Source of the DNA: an uncultured Pelagibacteraceae bacterium
GTDB taxonomy: Bacteria > Pseudomonadota > Alphaproteobacteria > Pelagibacterales > Pelagibacteraceae
Assembly (NCBI GenBank): GCA_902545825.1
Contig: CACCHS010000001.1
Coordinates: 1-64,000, forward strand
DNA length: 64,000 nt
Direction: 5' to 3'
Shown in pieces: positions 42,189 through 53,613 of the stretch. The notes under the pieces were generated by a model. The model made no database searches. It saw only the letters and a program-made list of their open reading frames with translations, and was not told where the DNA came from. Position 1 is the first letter of the stretch; every line of letters starts with the position of its first letter. The translations under genes and the position numbers were made by a program.

Positions 42189-43742
42189 ATGTTAAATAAA
42201 CGCTCAGATAAATTAGAACTATTGAGAATTGCAGAAGCAGTAGCTTTAGAAAAATCTATAGATAAAGAGTTAATTATTAATTCTATGGAAACAGGTATTG
42301 CAAAAGCTGCAAAATCAAAATTTGGACAAGATAATGAGATAGAGGTTCAAATTGACAGAGACAGTGGGGATATAGGAATATTTAGAAAGTTGGTGATTGT
42401 TGAAAATCCTGAAAATAATAATACCGAGGTTAGTCTTAAACAAGCACAGAAGTTTGGTGAAGAAAATAAAAACAAGAATATTGGTGATACAATTTTACAA
42501 CCTTTACCAACATTTGATTTTGGAAGAATTGCTGCCCAAACAGCAAAACAAGTAATAAGCACAAGTGTCAGAGAAGCTGAAAGAGAAAGACAGTTTAATG
42601 ATTTTATAGATAAAAAGGATACAATACTGAGTGGTATAGTAAAAAGATTAGAATTTGGAAATGTCATTGTTGATTTAGGGAGAACAGAGGCAATAATCCA
42701 AAAAAACGAAATGATACCTAGAGAAAACATTAAAGCAGGTGATAGATTAAAAGCATATTGCTATGATGTTAGGAGAGAGCCTAGGGGACAACAAATATTC
42801 TTATCAAGAGCACATCCAAAATTTATGGAAAAATTATTTACTCAGGAAGTGCCAGAAATATATGACGGATTAATTGAAATTATTTCGTCATCCAGAGATC
42901 CAGGAAGTAGAGCTAAAATTTGTGTTAAAGCAATTGATAATTCATTGGATCCAGTTGGTGCTTGTGTTGGTATGAGAGGTAGCAGAGTTCAAGCAGTTGT
43001 AAACGAATTACAAGGTGAAAAAATTGATATAGTAAATTGGTCTGAGGACCCAGCTGTTGTGGTATCAAATGCACTGTCACCAGCAGAAATTCAGAGAGTC
43101 AATGTTGATTTAGAAAATAAAAAGCTTGATGTAATACTAACAGAAGAAAATTTAAGTAAAGCTATAGGGAGAAGAGGTCAAAATGTTAGATTAGCAACGA
43201 AGCTAATGAATTTTGAGATTAATATAATGACTGATCAAGAAGATTCAGAAAGAAGACAAACTGAATTTAAAGAGAAAACAGAAAATTTTGTAAAAAATTT
43301 AGAGCTAGATGAGACTTTAGGCCAGTTACTTGTAGCTGAAGGATTTTCTTCAATTGACGATATTAAAGACTCTAGTGTTGAGGCATTAATAAAAATTGAG
43401 GGTATTGAAGAAGATACCGCAAAAGAGCTTATAGAAAGAGCAAAGGAGTCATATCAAAAAGATCAAGAAGAAATTTCAAAAAAAATCAAAGATCTTGGTC
43501 TTGAAAGCCAGTTGATAGAACATGAAGGGTTAACTCCTGGTATGCTCGTTACTTTAGGAGAACAAAAAATTCTTACACTAAATGATTTTGCTGACTTAGC
43601 GTCAGATGAACTTACAGGAGGGTATGATATTATAAAAGGTGAAAGAATTAAAATAAAAGGATATCTTGAGGAATTTGCACTATCTAAAAACGAGGCTGAT
43701 AATTTAATTATGTCTGCAAGAGAAAAAGTTTATAAAGATTGA
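42189..43742 (+). CDS. nusA: Transcription termination/antitermination factor NusA (ORF opens at 42177)
   Basis: DPVGACVGMRGSRVQAVVNELQGEKIDIV, KAIGRRGQNVRLA. Confidence 0.97.
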   Translation: MLNKRSDKLELLRIAEAVALEKSIDKELIINSMETGIAKAAKSKFGQDNEIEVQIDRDSGDIGIFRKLVIVENPENNNTEVSLKQAQKFGEENKNKNIGDTILQPLPTFDFGRIAAQTAKQVISTSVREAERERQFNDFIDKKDTILSGIVKRLEFGNVIVDLGRTEAIIQKNEMIPRENIKAGDRLKAYCYDVRREPRGQQIFLSRAHPKFMEKLFTQEVPEIYDGLIEIISSSRDPGSRAKICVKAIDNSLDPVGACVGMRGSRVQAVVNELQGEKIDIVNWSEDPAVVVSNALSPAEIQRVNVDLENKKLDVILTEENLSKAIGRRGQNVRLATKLMNFEINIMTDQEDSERRQTEFKEKTENFVKNLELDETLGQLLVAEGFSSIDDIKDSSVEALIKIEGIEEDTAKELIERAKESYQKDQEEISKKIKDLGLESQLIEHEGLTPGMLVTLGEQKILTLNDFADLASDELTGGYDIIKGERIKIKGYLEEFALSKNEADNLIMSAREKVYKD

Positions 43743-43751
43743 GGATGACCT

Positions 43752-45941
43752 ATGGAGAAAAAAAAAACGAAACTAACACTGTCTGGGAACTTAAAAAAAT
43801 CCATATCCAATATTGAAAAAGCAAAGACTCAAGGAAAAAACTCTGTTTTTATAGAAAAGAAATCAAATAAATTTGCGCCTAGGAAATCATTTAATAATAA
43901 TACAAAATTTAGTTTTAAGCCAAAAAATCCTACTTATTCAAAACCTACGCCACCTTCAAATGATTATGAAAAAAGAAAACTGGCTGAACAAAGAGCAACA
44001 AAAAGACTTAAAGAGGATAAAGATAAAAGAGACGTAAAAAGTAAATCAATAAACAAAAGACGTGAGTTAAAACTTACAATATCAAGAGCACTCAGTGGTG
44101 AAGATGAGGGAAGATCAAGAAGTCTAGCAGCTTTAAAGAGAGCTAAGCAAAAAGAAAATAGAATAACACAAAAAGATAACACTCAAGAAAATCTAAAACC
44201 AGTCAAAAGAGATGTAAATATTCCTGAGATAATAACTATTAGAGAGTTAGCAAATAGAATGGCTGAGCAATCTAGCAGTATAATTAAACACTTATTAGGT
44301 ATGGGTGTCACAGCAACAATAAATCACTCAATCGATTCGGATACAGCTGAATATCTGGTCAAAGAATTTGGACATAATCCTATTAAAGACGAAAAAGCTG
44401 AGGAAAAAATTAAAAAAATTAAAGAAGTTAAATCTGAGAACTTAAAAAAAAGACCACCAATAGTAACTGTGATGGGACATGTTGACCACGGAAAAACTTC
44501 CTTATTAGATGTTTTAAGAAGTGCAAATGTTGTTTCTGGAGAATTTGGAGGAATAACTCAACACATTGGAGCTTATCAAATAAGTTATAAAGATCAAAAA
44601 ATTACATTTATAGATACGCCCGGCCATGCCGCATTCACTGAGATGAGGGCACGAGGTTCTAAGTTGACTGATTTAGTAGTTTTAGTTGTTGCTGCTGATG
44701 ATGGAGTGAAGCCTCAAACAATAGAATCAATTAAACATGCAAAAGCAGCAAAAGTACCAATAGTAGTGGCCATTAATAAATGTGACCTACCTGAAGCTGA
44801 TCCTCAGAAAATAAAAAATCAACTTTTGGAGCACGAATTAATAGCTGAAGATTTGTCAGGTGATACATTAATGGTTGAGATTTCTACAAAAACTAAAAAG
44901 AATTTAGATAAACTTACTGAGTCAATTATACTTCAAGCTGAACTTTTAGATTTAAAAACTGACTATGAAAGTAGATCGACAGGGGTAGTTTTAGAGTCCA
45001 AAATTGACGTTGGTAGAGGCCCTATTGCTAATATTATAATTACCAGTGGGACACTTAAAAAAGGAGATTATTTTGTAAGTGGTCTACAGTGGGGAAAGGT
45101 AAGAGTGATTAACAATGATTATGGAAAAAATATTGATATTGCATTACCAGCTTCACCAGTCGAAGTACTAGGAATAAATGGCCCCGCTAAATCAGGAGAT
45201 GACTTTTTAGTTTTAGAAAATGAGAAAGAGGCAAAGAGCCTTTGTGATGCTAGAGTTCAAGAGTCAAAGGTAGGTAAAAATCCTTTGAAATTTGTAACAC
45301 AAGAATCAGCTTTTAAAGACAAAGTTTCAGAGGAATTAAATATTATTATAAAGTCGGATGTTCACGGATCATCTGAGGCTATAAAAAATGCTGTAATGCA
45401 AATAAAACATGATGAGATAAAACCAAAAATAATTTTATCAGATATAGGAATGGTAACAGAAACTGATGTATCTTTAGCTAAAGCTTCAAAGGCGATATTG
45501 GTTGCTTTTAATGTCAAACCAACAAAAGAAGCAAAAAAACTTGCTGAGCAAGAAAAAATTTTAATTTCCTCATATAATATAATCTATGAAGTATTAGATT
45601 TTATTAAAAATAAAATGTCAGGGTTATTATCCCCAGATGTTGAGGAGCAGATTATCGGATCTGCAGAGATATTAGAAATATTTAAGGTTTCAAAGGTCGG
45701 TAAAGTTGCAGGGTCAAAAGTTATAGATGGAGAAATAATAAACAATTCAAGTGCAAGAATTATAAGAGATGGAGCAATTATTTATAATGGCAAGATTGGG
45801 TCGATTTTTAGAGAAAAAAATCAAGCTAAACAAGTTAGCGCAGGTTTAGAGTGTGGTATTACACTTAAAGATTTTAGTGATTTTCAAAAAAAAGACATCA
45901 TAGAGGTTTATAGCTCCAAGATAACAGAGAGAAGAATATGA
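43752..45941 (+). CDS. infB: Translation initiation factor IF-2
   Basis: [43 protein letters not shown]. Confidence 0.99.
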   Translation: MEKKKTKLTLSGNLKKSISNIEKAKTQGKNSVFIEKKSNKFAPRKSFNNNTKFSFKPKNPTYSKPTPPSNDYEKRKLAEQRATKRLKEDKDKRDVKSKSINKRRELKLTISRALSGEDEGRSRSLAALKRAKQKENRITQKDNTQENLKPVKRDVNIPEIITIRELANRMAEQSSSIIKHLLGMGVTATINHSIDSDTAEYLVKEFGHNPIKDEKAEEKIKKIKEVKSENLKKRPPIVTVMGHVDHGKTSLLDVLRSANVVSGEFGGITQHIGAYQISYKDQKITFIDTPGHAAFTEMRARGSKLTDLVVLVVAADDGVKPQTIESIKHAKAAKVPIVVAINKCDLPEADPQKIKNQLLEHELIAEDLSGDTLMVEISTKTKKNLDKLTESIILQAELLDLKTDYESRSTGVVLESKIDVGRGPIANIIITSGTLKKGDYFVSGLQWGKVRVINNDYGKNIDIALPASPVEVLGINGPAKSGDDFLVLENEKEAKSLCDARVQESKVGKNPLKFVTQESAFKDKVSEELNIIIKSDVHGSSEAIKNAVMQIKHDEIKPKIILSDIGMVTETDVSLAKASKAILVAFNVKPTKEAKKLAEQEKILISSYNIIYEVLDFIKNKMSGLLSPDVEEQIIGSAEILEIFKVSKVGKVAGSKVIDGEIINNSSARIIRDGAIIYNGKIGSIFREKNQAKQVSAGLECGITLKDFSDFQKKDIIEVYSSKITERRI

Positions 45942-46321
45942 GAAGCAAAAAATCAAGTAGACCTGTAACACAAAGACAATTGAGAGTTGGAGAAATGATA
46001 AAACAGGCTTTAGGGACAATTTTTGTTAGAGGAGAGGCAAAATTACCGAATTTAGACACAAATAATATAACAGTTACTGAAGTTAGGATGAGCTCTGACC
46101 TTAAAACTGCAAAAGCATTTGTTTTGCCACTTGGTGGAAAAAATGCTACTGAAGCAGTAAATATATTAAAGGAATTTTCCTTTGTAGTAAGAAAAGTTCT
46201 TTCAAAAAAAATAACTATGAAATTTTTACCAAAAATACTATTCGTAAAAGACGACTCTTTTGAGTATGCAGAAAAAATTGAAAATTTAATAAAACAAACT
46301 AATAGACAGGAAAAGATATGA
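45938..46321 (+). CDS. rbfA: Ribosome-binding factor A
   Basis: RQLRVGEMIKQALG, VTEVRMSSDLKTAKAFV; infB-rbfA-rpsO context. Confidence 0.93.
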   Translation: MRSKKSSRPVTQRQLRVGEMIKQALGTIFVRGEAKLPNLDTNNITVTEVRMSSDLKTAKAFVLPLGGKNATEAVNILKEFSFVVRKVLSKKITMKFLPKILFVKDDSFEYAEKIENLIKQTNRQEKI

Positions 46322-46566
46322 TTAAAAAAGCAAAAGATTTAGCAATCCACGAGAAGGATACAGGATCCTCCGAGGTTCAAATTGCATTATTAACAGAAAA
46401 GATTGAGGTTTTATCTAAACATGTCAAAGAATTTAAGAAAGATAAGCATTCCTCAGTTGGATTATTAAAAGCAGTAAATAAAAGAAAAAAGTTATTGGAT
46501 TATTTAAAGAGGAATAAATTAGACTCTTATAAAAATGTAATAAGTAAATTAAATATAAGGAAGTAA
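46318..46566 (+). CDS. rpsO: 30S ribosomal protein S15
   Basis: DTGSSEVQIALLTEKI, KHSSVGLLKAVNKRKKLLDYLK. Confidence 0.98.
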   Translation: MIKKAKDLAIHEKDTGSSEVQIALLTEKIEVLSKHVKEFKKDKHSSVGLLKAVNKRKKLLDYLKRNKLDSYKNVISKLNIRK

Positions 46567-48639
46567 ATGTTCAAAGTTTTTAAGAAAGAAATTGAAGTAG
46601 CAGGAAAAAAAATAAGTTTAGAAACTGGCAAAATTGCTAGACAAGCAGATGGAGCAATAATCGCAAAATGCGGTGAAACTGTAGTAATGGCTACGGTAGT
46701 TGGTGCAAAAAAAGTTAACCCGGATGTAGATTATTTTCCTTTATCGGTAAACTATCAAGAAAAATATTATGCAGCGGGCAAAATACCAGGAGGATACTTC
46801 AAAAGAGAAGCAAGACCAACTGAGAGCGAAACATTAATTTCTAGATTGATTGATAGACCAATCAGGCCTCTATTCCCTGATGAGTTCAAAAATGAAGTTC
46901 AATTACTACCAACTGTAATTTCATATGACAAAGAAAACGAAGCAGATATTTTATCAATTATTGCATCTTCAGCAGCTTTAGCGATTTCAGGAATGCCGTT
47001 TATGGGTCCGGTAGGAGCATCAAGAGTTGGTTTTATTGATGGTAAATATGTTTTAAATCCATCAAAAATTGACTTACAAAAATCAAAATTAGATTTGGTT
47101 GTTGCCGGCACTAAAGATGCTGTGCTTATGGTCGAGTCTGAAGCAAAAGGCTTAACCGAGGAAGAGATGTTAAATGCAGTTAAGTTTGGTCATGAAAATT
47201 TTGTCCCTATAATTAAAATGATCGAGGACCTTGCTAAAGAGTGTAGAAAACCAGACTGGGAGATTGAAAAAAAAGATCTTACAGAAATTAGAAAAAAACT
47301 TGAAAGTGAATTTACGGATGATTTAAAAAAAGCATTCTCTACCAGAGACAAACAAGACAGATCAAATCAAATTTCCGAAATAACAGAAAAAGCTAAAAAA
47401 TTGTATGAGGAGAATGAAAATTTTACAGATTTAGACGTCAATTACGAACTTAAAAACTTAGAAAAGAGAATTGTTAGAACAGATATTCTTAAAAACAAAA
47501 ATAGGATTGATGGAAGAGGTCTTGCAGACGTACGGCCTATCATGTGTGAAGTTGGAATTTTACCTAGAGTTCATGGATCAGCATTATTTACAAGAGGAGA
47601 GACTCAAGCAATAGTCACTACAACACTAGGAACTTCTGATGACGAACAAAGAATTGAAAGTTTAGATGGTCTACAAAGAGAAAGGTTTATGCTACATTAT
47701 AATTTTCCACCATTCTCAGTAGGAGAAACTGGCAGAATCGGTACAGGAAGAAGGGAAATTGGACACGGTAAACTTGCTTGGAGAGCTATAAATTCTTCTT
47801 TGCCACCAAAAGAAAGTTTTCCATACACTTTTAGAATTGTTTCCGAAATAACAGAATCAAATGGTTCATCTTCTATGGCTACAGTTTGTGGATCATCACT
47901 TGCTCTGATGGATGCAGGTGTCCCAATAAAAGAGCCAGTAGCAGGTATTGCAATGGGACTGATTAAAGAAGGTGATGACTTTAGTGTACTTTCGGATATT
48001 TTAGGAGATGAGGATCATTTAGGTGATATGGATTTTAAAGTGGCGGGAACAAAAAATGGCATCACGTCTCTTCAAATGGATATCAAAATTACAGGAATTA
48101 CATTTGAGATAATGGAACAAGCACTAAAACAAGCAAAAGATGGAAGAATTCATATTTTAGGCGAGATGAATAAAGCGCTATCAAAATCAAGAGATGATGT
48201 AGGTAAACATACACCTAAGATGGAAAAAATAACTGTCGATAAAAAAGATATAGCAACAGTTATTGGAAAAGGTGGTGCAACTATAAGAGAAATTGTGGAA
48301 AAATCAGGAGCCAAAGTTGACGTTAATGACGAGGGCGAAGTAACAGTGTCAGCCCCAGATGAAGACTCTAGAAATAAAGCAATGAAAATGATTAAAGATC
48401 TTACTGCAAAAGCTGAATTAAACAAAATTTATAACGGCAAAGTAATGAAGATTATGGAGTTCGGTGCTTTTGTAAATTTTCTAGGAAAACAAGATGGTCT
48501 AGTTCACATTTCAGAATTAGCAGACAAAAGAGTTGCTAAGGTAACTGATGTTGTTAAAGAGGGTGATGAGGTTAAAGTAAAAGTAATTGGATTTGATAGA
48601 GGAAAAGTTAAATTATCAATCAAGCAAGCAGCAATTTAA
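46567..48639 (+). CDS. pnp: Polyribonucleotide nucleotidyltransferase
   Basis: [32 protein letters not shown] domain [13 protein letters not shown]1 domain. Confidence 0.99.
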   Translation: MFKVFKKEIEVAGKKISLETGKIARQADGAIIAKCGETVVMATVVGAKKVNPDVDYFPLSVNYQEKYYAAGKIPGGYFKREARPTESETLISRLIDRPIRPLFPDEFKNEVQLLPTVISYDKENEADILSIIASSAALAISGMPFMGPVGASRVGFIDGKYVLNPSKIDLQKSKLDLVVAGTKDAVLMVESEAKGLTEEEMLNAVKFGHENFVPIIKMIEDLAKECRKPDWEIEKKDLTEIRKKLESEFTDDLKKAFSTRDKQDRSNQISEITEKAKKLYEENENFTDLDVNYELKNLEKRIVRTDILKNKNRIDGRGLADVRPIMCEVGILPRVHGSALFTRGETQAIVTTTLGTSDDEQRIESLDGLQRERFMLHYNFPPFSVGETGRIGTGRREIGHGKLAWRAINSSLPPKESFPYTFRIVSEITESNGSSSMATVCGSSLALMDAGVPIKEPVAGIAMGLIKEGDDFSVLSDILGDEDHLGDMDFKVAGTKNGITSLQMDIKITGITFEIMEQALKQAKDGRIHILGEMNKALSKSRDDVGKHTPKMEKITVDKKDIATVIGKGGATIREIVEKSGAKVDVNDEGEVTVSAPDEDSRNKAMKMIKDLTAKAELNKIYNGKVMKIMEFGAFVNFLGKQDGLVHISELADKRVAKVTDVVKEGDEVKVKVIGFDRGKVKLSIKQAAI

Positions 48640-48644
48640 TTAAT

Positions 48645-48872
48645 ATGCAAAATCAAGAAATATTGGAAATAATTGAAAATATAAAAGGAAGAAGAAGTTA
48701 TGAGGAAAAGAAAGCATCAAAGTTAGGCTTTAGCTCACTTTATGCTTACTTTGAGGATAAAATTTATAAAGAAAAAAAAGCACTCGAAGAAGAGCAAAAA
48801 AGAGCGAAAGAAATTAAAACCGAGGAAAATTTAGATAATAAATCTAAAAGTAAAAGTTGTAGCTGTTGTTAA
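48645..48872 (+). CDS. Small charged protein with C-terminal Cys cluster (SCSCC), unknown function
   Basis: 75-aa ORF 5 bp after pnp, intact start and stop. Confidence 0.65.
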   Translation: MQNQEILEIIENIKGRRSYEEKKASKLGFSSLYAYFEDKIYKEKKALEEEQKRAKEIKTEENLDNKSKSKSCSCC

Positions 48873-48890
48873 ATAAATTTTAAGTATTTT

Positions 48891-49868
48891 TTACTTTTTT
48901 CCAACTATCTTTTTAAATAAATTATTAGCACTTAACCATCCATCCTCAAGTCTTGGTCCACCAAACCAATCTCCACAAATACCAAGGCCTATTTTTCTGT
49001 CCCAATAACTTTCAGATTTTAATGGTTTTGAATTTGAAGAATATTTCCATCCATGTATTTGAGTGAAGTATATTTTACTTATTTTTATTTTTATTATATT
49101 TTTAAATCTATTGAGTAATATTTTTGTGAAATAAGTTTTCTTATTTTTATAATTATCTATATTTTTTTTTCCATATTCAAAAGTACTTTGAAGTACCCAT
49201 AAGTCTTTATTACAAGTGAATCTTTTTTTTGAATTTTCATTCGAAACCCATCCTAAAATTTTATCATTTGTAAAATAACTGCTATAATTATTAGATGTCT
49301 TATTTGTCATTAGTAAAACTGTTAAACTAGAATTCATTATTACTTTATTTTTAAATAAACTCGTTCTCACAAATTTCGATAATAACTTTTTGCATTGTGG
49401 AAATGGAATAGAAACTATTAAGTTTTTACTTTTAATAACTTGACCATTTTGAAATTGAAGATTCCAAACTTTATTAAGTCTATTTATTTTTGATAGTTCA
49501 TATTGATGATAACATTTTATATTTTTTAATTGATACTTGCTAATATCGTTGTTTCCATTAACTCCTATCAACTTAATATGCTTATTTTTCTTTTTAACAC
49601 TTTTATTAAGAAATTTATGGTTTCCGCCCCAAAATTTTAAAATTTTTTTCCTTGTAAGTTCTTTTGTAAATCTCTTAAATTTTAAGGATCTTGGAGACAA
49701 ATATTGTAAACCGTGGTCAAAACCAATTTTCCCATTTAATCTTTTGAATGAGCTTCTGCCTCCAATTCCTTTAGCTTTATCGTATACATTTACAGAAAAT
49801 TTTTGATTTAAAAGTTTTGCTATTGTAGATCCAGATATGCCGGTTCCTATTACACAAAAATCTAACAT
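48891..49868 (-). CDS. NAD(P)/FAD-dependent oxidoreductase, renalase/amine-oxidase-like
   Basis: FCVIGTGISGSTIAKLL dinucleotide-binding motif, GFDHGLQYLSPRS, LGICGDWFGGPRLEDGWLSANNL. Confidence 0.82.
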   Translation of the reverse strand: MLDFCVIGTGISGSTIAKLLNQKFSVNVYDKAKGIGGRSSFKRLNGKIGFDHGLQYLSPRSLKFKRFTKELTRKKILKFWGGNHKFLNKSVKKKNKHIKLIGVNGNNDISKYQLKNIKCYHQYELSKINRLNKVWNLQFQNGQVIKSKNLIVSIPFPQCKKLLSKFVRTSLFKNKVIMNSSLTVLLMTNKTSNNYSSYFTNDKILGWVSNENSKKRFTCNKDLWVLQSTFEYGKKNIDNYKNKKTYFTKILLNRFKNIIKIKISKIYFTQIHGWKYSSNSKPLKSESYWDRKIGLGICGDWFGGPRLEDGWLSANNLFKKIVGKK

Positions 49869-50323
49869 TATTCAGATGGAATAAAAATTAGGCAAAGACC
49901 ATTATTACAAAATCTTTTACCTGTTTTGCTAGGACCATCATTAAACACGTGTCCATGATGTGCACCACATTTTGCACAATGATACTCAACTCTTTCCATT
50001 CCAAAAGAGTAATCTACTTTAGTCTTAAAAGCACCTGGAAGAGCTTCAGAAAAGGAAGGCCAGCCAGTTCCACTATCAAACTTTGCGGTTGAGCTAAAAA
50101 GTTTATTTCCGCAATTTGCACAATGATAAAAACCAACTCTTTTCTCGTACAAAAGACTACTTGTAAAAGGTCTTTCTGTTCCTTCATTAAAAAGAATATC
50201 TTTTTGCTCTTTTGTTAAATTTTGATTAATTATTTTTTTTGTTTGAGAATATAAAGACCTATGGGGTACAAGTATTAGTCCTAGTAAGGAAATACAAATT
50301 AGTTTTAAAAATTTACGTCTCAT
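49868..50323 (-). CDS. msrB: Exported peptide-methionine (R)-S-oxide reductase MsrB
   Basis: N-terminal signal-like segment; CANCGNKLF, GTGWPSF, CAKCGAHHGHVF, GKRFCNNG. Confidence 0.92.
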   Translation of the reverse strand: MRRKFLKLICISLLGLILVPHRSLYSQTKKIINQNLTKEQKDILFNEGTERPFTSSLLYEKRVGFYHCANCGNKLFSSTAKFDSGTGWPSFSEALPGAFKTKVDYSFGMERVEYHCAKCGAHHGHVFNDGPSKTGKRFCNNGLCLIFIPSE

Positions 50324-50385
50324 AATTATAAATTAATAAGTTTTTAAAGTTTTTAAACTTGCATTTAAACGCACCTTGATATTTT

Positions 50386-50937
50386 TTATTTAATAATAAT
50401 ACTTCCAAGCGTTTTGAAATTATTGTTTGAGATTAAGATTTCACCAGACGAAGTACCTTTATCTAAAACTGCTAAAATAACAACGTAATGTGTTATTAAA
50501 ACTAGGTTGTCTTCACCTTTCCATTCCTTAATATATTTTTTCAATTTTTTGATTTGCTCTTCTTTCTTATCTGCAAATTTTGCATCATAAAATGAATTTA
50601 AAGAACTAAAAACTTCAAAATTTTTAAAAGCAAATTTAGCTGTATCTTTACATCTACACCATTCACTCGATAAAACTTTTTCTACTTTAATTTTATTATC
50701 TTTAAAAAATTCACCTATTTTTTTTGACTGTTCAATTCCATTTTTACTTAAATTTCTTTGAGTTGAGCAATCTTTTAAGTCAAAATTATCAGGATCTCCA
50801 TTGCCGGGCGCAATCGCATGTCTTATAAAAATAATATTTCCACCACTTTTAAGTTGATTAATAATTTTATTAGAGGAAAAAACGTTTGTTTGAAAGTTTA
50901 ATAGTCCCAAAATTAGGATTAAAAAAACTTTTCTCAT
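50386..50937 (-). CDS. Histidine phosphatase family protein
   Basis: IIFIRHAIAPG (RHG-like), LSSEWCRCKDTAKFAF, LITHYVV. Confidence 0.85.
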   Translation of the reverse strand: MRKVFLILILGLLNFQTNVFSSNKIINQLKSGGNIIFIRHAIAPGNGDPDNFDLKDCSTQRNLSKNGIEQSKKIGEFFKDNKIKVEKVLSSEWCRCKDTAKFAFKNFEVFSSLNSFYDAKFADKKEEQIKKLKKYIKEWKGEDNLVLITHYVVILAVLDKGTSSGEILISNNNFKTLGSIIIK

Positions 50938-51047
50938 TTATTCCTTTTTTTTTCTCTTTTAAGTTTTCTTTTTTCTTTAAGGGAAAGCTTTGCTTTTTTC
51001 ATTACGCTTGAGTCTTTGAAAGATTTGCCGCTATATCTCTTGGACAT
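50934..51047 (-). CDS. Very basic 37-aa protein (not in ORF track)
   Basis: MSKRYSGKSFKDSSVMKKAKLSLKEKRKLKREKKRNK; starts 1 nt after fabI stop and overlaps the next ORF by ATGA. Confidence 0.6.
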   Translation of the reverse strand: MSKRYSGKSFKDSSVMKKAKLSLKEKRKLKREKKRNK

Positions 51048-51833
51048 TTACTTTATATTTTTTGGGTCAGGCATACCAACTTTATTATAGCCTGCATCGA
51101 CATAATGAATTTCACCTGTCACGCCACCACTAAGATCACTTAATAGGTACAATGCAGAATTTCCAACATCATGAATATCTACGTTTCTTTTTAAAAAGGA
51201 GTGGTCTTCATTCCACTTATAAAGAAATTTAGCGTCCCCAATTGCAGAAGCTGCAAGTGTTTTAATTGGACCGGCACTTATTGCATTTACTCTTATTTTT
51301 TTGTTACCAAGATCTCGTGCAAGATATTTTACACTTGCCTCCAAGGCAGATTTACAAACTCCCATAACGTTATAATTTGGAATTGCCTTTGTTGACTCGT
51401 AGGTTAATGTTAACATACTTCCGCCATCTTCCATTATTTTTGAAGCTTCTTTGGCAACTTCTGTGAATGAAAAACAAGAAATTAGCATACTTCTTAAAAA
51501 ATTTTCCCTGGTAGTATTTAGATATTCCCCAGATAACTCAGATTTATCTGAAAATGCCACTGCATGAACTACAAAATCAATTTTTCCCCAATGTGATTTA
51601 ATATCTTCAAAAAGTTTGATTACCTCATCCTTTTTTTCTACATCGCAACTAAATGTTGTCTTAGAATTTAATTTTTCTGCTAATGGAACAACTCTTTTCT
51701 TAAGAGCATCACCCAAATAAGTGAATGCTAAATCAGCTCCGGCCTCTGATAGTTTTTGAGAAATTCCCCAAGCTATAGATCTCTCATTGGCTACTCCCAT
51801 GATCAACCCTTTTTTGCCTTTCATTAAATCCAT
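51048..51833 (-). CDS. fabI: Enoyl-[acyl-carrier-protein] reductase (ORF opens at 51848)
   Basis: GLIMGVANERSIAWGIS, ISAGPIKTLAASAI, GEIHYVDAGYN. Confidence 0.97.
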   Translation of the reverse strand: MDLMKGKKGLIMGVANERSIAWGISQKLSEAGADLAFTYLGDALKKRVVPLAEKLNSKTTFSCDVEKKDEVIKLFEDIKSHWGKIDFVVHAVAFSDKSELSGEYLNTTRENFLRSMLISCFSFTEVAKEASKIMEDGGSMLTLTYESTKAIPNYNVMGVCKSALEASVKYLARDLGNKKIRVNAISAGPIKTLAASAIGDAKFLYKWNEDHSFLKRNVDIHDVGNSALYLLSDLSGGVTGEIHYVDAGYNKVGMPDPKNIK

Positions 51834-51834
51834 A

Positions 51835-53046
51835 TTAAACTTTCTCAAATACTAATGTTGCATTAGTTCCACCAAACCCAAAGCTATTCGACATTACAGA
51901 ATTTAAAGTAACATCTTTTTCAACTTTCGTAACAATTGGATATTTTTTTGCCTCATCATCCATATCAGTAATATTTGCAGATGCTGCTATAAAACTATTT
52001 TTCATCATAATTAGACTATAAACAGCCTCATGAACAGAAGTTGCTCCCAAAGAATGTCCTGCCAGAGATTTTGTGGAGCTTATTTTTGGTTTATAGTCAG
52101 TAAATACTTTACCAACAGCATTAAGCTCAGTGATATCACCAACTGGTGTTGAGGTTCCATGAGTATTAATATAATCGATCTTATTTTTTGCAGTTCCAAG
52201 AGCCATATTCATACATCTTACGGCCCCCTCTCCTGACGGTGCTACCATATCATAGCCATCTGATGTTGCACCATATCCTGTAATCTCAGCGTAAATTTTT
52301 GCTCCTCTTGCTTTAGCATGCTCGTATTCTTCTAGGACTAAAACTCCACCACCACCTGAAATTACAAAGCCATCCCTAGTTTTATCGTAAGGTCTTGATG
52401 CTTTTTCAGGAGTATCATTATATTTTGAGGATAAAGCAGTCATAGCATCAAACATTGCAGTCATTGCAAAGTGAACTTCATCACTTCCACCTGCAAATAT
52501 AATTTTTTGTTTACCTAATTGAATTAATTCCATCGCATTTCCTATACAATGACCACTTGTTGCGCAGGCAGAGCTTATTGTGTAATTAACTCCTTTAATT
52601 TTAAAAGGGACTGCCAAAGTTGCTGAAGCCGTACTGGACATAGTTCTTGGGACTACAAAAGGCCCCATTCTTTTTGGACTCTTTTGTCTTGTTTTATCAG
52701 CTGCCAAAATAACATTTTCAATTGATGGACCTCCAGAACCCATTATCATTCCTGTTGAAATATTACTTACATCTTTTTCCTCTAACCCTGAATCTTTTAC
52801 CGCTTCAGACATTGAAATATAATTATATGCAGATCCTGGACCCATAAATCTAATAAACTTCCTGTCTACATAATCCTCTAATTTAATGTTTGGTTTACCA
52901 TGCACATTGCTTTTTAAATTATACTCTTTGTATTCTTCGGAAAACGTAATTCCCGATTTAGAATTTAGCAAAGACTGATAGACTTCTTCTTGATTATTTC
53001 CCAAACATGAAACAACGCCAATTCCAGTTATTACAACTCTCTTCAT
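51835..53046 (-). CDS. fabB: 3-oxoacyl-ACP synthase I
   Basis: [51 protein letters not shown]. Confidence 0.97.
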   Translation of the reverse strand: MKRVVITGIGVVSCLGNNQEEVYQSLLNSKSGITFSEEYKEYNLKSNVHGKPNIKLEDYVDRKFIRFMGPGSAYNYISMSEAVKDSGLEEKDVSNISTGMIMGSGGPSIENVILAADKTRQKSPKRMGPFVVPRTMSSTASATLAVPFKIKGVNYTISSACATSGHCIGNAMELIQLGKQKIIFAGGSDEVHFAMTAMFDAMTALSSKYNDTPEKASRPYDKTRDGFVISGGGGVLVLEEYEHAKARGAKIYAEITGYGATSDGYDMVAPSGEGAVRCMNMALGTAKNKIDYINTHGTSTPVGDITELNAVGKVFTDYKPKISSTKSLAGHSLGATSVHEAVYSLIMMKNSFIAASANITDMDDEAKKYPIVTKVEKDVTLNSVMSNSFGFGGTNATLVFEKV

Positions 53047-53546
53047 TATTTAAACAGTCCAACTTTTAAATTTTCAGCACTATAAATTTTTTTTCCGTCA
53101 GCTAATAAAATTCCATTCGCGAGACCAACTGTAGTACCTTCTTTTACTAATATTCTTTTCATATCAATTTCATAAATCGCTTTTTTAACATTTTTTAAAA
53201 CCTCTCCGGTAAATTTTACACTATTTACGCCCAAAGCACGTCCTCTACCTGGATTACCTAGCCAGCCCAAATAAAATCCAACCAGTTGCCACATTGCATC
53301 TAATCCAAGGCATCCTGGCATCACAGGATCTCCTTGAAAATGACAATCAAAAAACCAAAGCTCATCTTTAATATCCAATTCAGCTTTTATTAATCCTTTT
53401 TTAAAAGCACCTTTATCTTCACTAATTTCTGTTATTCTGTCAAACATAAGCATTGGTGGTAATGGTAGCTTTGCGTTTCCAGGCCCAAAAAGGTCACCTT
53501 TTCCACAATTAATTAATTCATCATAATTGAATGAATTCTTTTTCAT
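53046..53546 (-). CDS. fabA: 3-hydroxydecanoyl-ACP dehydratase
   Basis: [47 protein letters not shown]. Confidence 0.97.
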   Translation of the reverse strand: MKKNSFNYDELINCGKGDLFGPGNAKLPLPPMLMFDRITEISEDKGAFKKGLIKAELDIKDELWFFDCHFQGDPVMPGCLGLDAMWQLVGFYLGWLGNPGRGRALGVNSVKFTGEVLKNVKKAIYEIDMKRILVKEGTTVGLANGILLADGKKIYSAENLKVGLFK

Positions 53547-53596
53547 AAATTTGTAACCTTATTACTTGATTTAAATAAATTATAATATAGAAATAG

Positions 53597-53613
53597 TTTA
53601 GAACTATTATAAA
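53597..53613. promoter_or_regulatory. Irr-box (ICE)-like element TTTAGAACTATTATAAA upstream of irr
   Basis: One mismatch from TTTAGAAnnnTTCTAAA-type palindrome; shares TAGTTTAGAAC-N3-TATAAA with the reverse complement of 54036-54058. Confidence 0.55.

Noticed and set aside
42347-42730. 127-aa minus ORF
   Set aside because: Antisense to nusA, no independent support
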